Assembly (NCBI GenBank): GCA_903823545.1
Contig: CAIJTL010000418.1
Span: forward strand, 1 to 7,559
Direction of reading: 5' to 3'
Source of the DNA: an uncultured Planctomycetaceae bacterium
GTDB lineage: Bacteria; Planctomycetota; Planctomycetia; Planctomycetales; Planctomycetaceae
Length of the DNA stretch: 7,559 bases
This document shows positions 7,471 through 7,559 of this stretch, in pieces. The position numbers and the translations under genes were made by a program. Below the pieces are notes generated by a model. It was not told the origin of the DNA. It saw nothing but the letters and a program-made list of their open reading frames with translations, and searched no databases. How positions within the stretch are numbered: position 1 is the stretch's first letter; each line of letters starts with the position of its first letter.

Positions 7471-7515
7471 GACGAATATGCCGAACAGCGAAAGAGAATC
7501 CTTGACGATCTTTAG
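7471..7515 (+). pseudogene. In-frame second half of the SHOCT domain after the TAG
   Basis: Codons 7471-7512 read DEYAEQRKRILDDL and end at TAG 7513-7515. This matches the usual end of SHOCT domains (acidic, E-Y/F, then K/R-rich, I/L-L at the end) and continues the frame of the preceding gene. It has no start codon of its own. It would be translated only if the first TAG were read through or absent. The remaining 44 bases of the window show nothing recognisable. Confidence 0.65.
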
Positions 7516-7559
7516 CTCGTTGATGAGTGGTCGGCATTCGCACGGTGACAAGTCCATTA

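Overview
The window looks like a chromosomal segment of a Planctomycetota bacterium (Pirellula/Rhodopirellula-like; inferred). The reasons are the family-level look of LipA and HolB, with the HolB stretch PENRGREGLCYDLSRLPM in particular, together with the GC-rich short palindromic repeats between genes that I associate with that phylum. No database search was possible, so the taxonomic call is moderate. Five conserved housekeeping genes are intact: lipA, holB, a type I DAHP synthase gene (aroF-like), ffh and leuC.

Layout. Bases 1-185 are non-coding: a probable dispersed repeat and a TTGACA box ahead of lipA. lipA (lipoyl synthase, +) and holB (clamp-loader delta', +) are joined by a TGATG stop/start overlap and probably form one transcript. 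A 128-base gap with a strong hairpin separates them from the convergent aroF (-). Upstream of aroF on the same strand is ffh (-, SRP GTPase), 132 bases away. A 289-base divergent intergenic region carries candidate promoters for ffh (-) and leuC (+).

The last 900 bases are different in character. Directly after the leuC stop codon, with one base between, lies a large nested inverted repeat. It is followed by an intact minimal nucleotidyltransferase (MNT) gene whose overlapping partner, a HepT/DUF86-like HEPN gene, starts properly and then breaks off after 16 codons. Next comes a small two-TM membrane protein whose C-terminal SHOCT-like domain is cut in two by an in-frame TAG. The canonical leuD partner is not found downstream of leuC.

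Functionally the first six kilobases are core metabolism and information processing: lipoate cofactor synthesis, replication, entry to the shikimate pathway, co-translational membrane targeting and leucine biosynthesis. These genes share no single pathway. The most interesting part is 6645-7515: a repeat element next to an apparently orphaned antitoxin-type MNT gene, a toxin-gene stub and a nonsense-interrupted membrane gene. This looks like a small decaying accessory patch. I saw no rRNA, tRNA, CRISPR array, transposase or SRP RNA.
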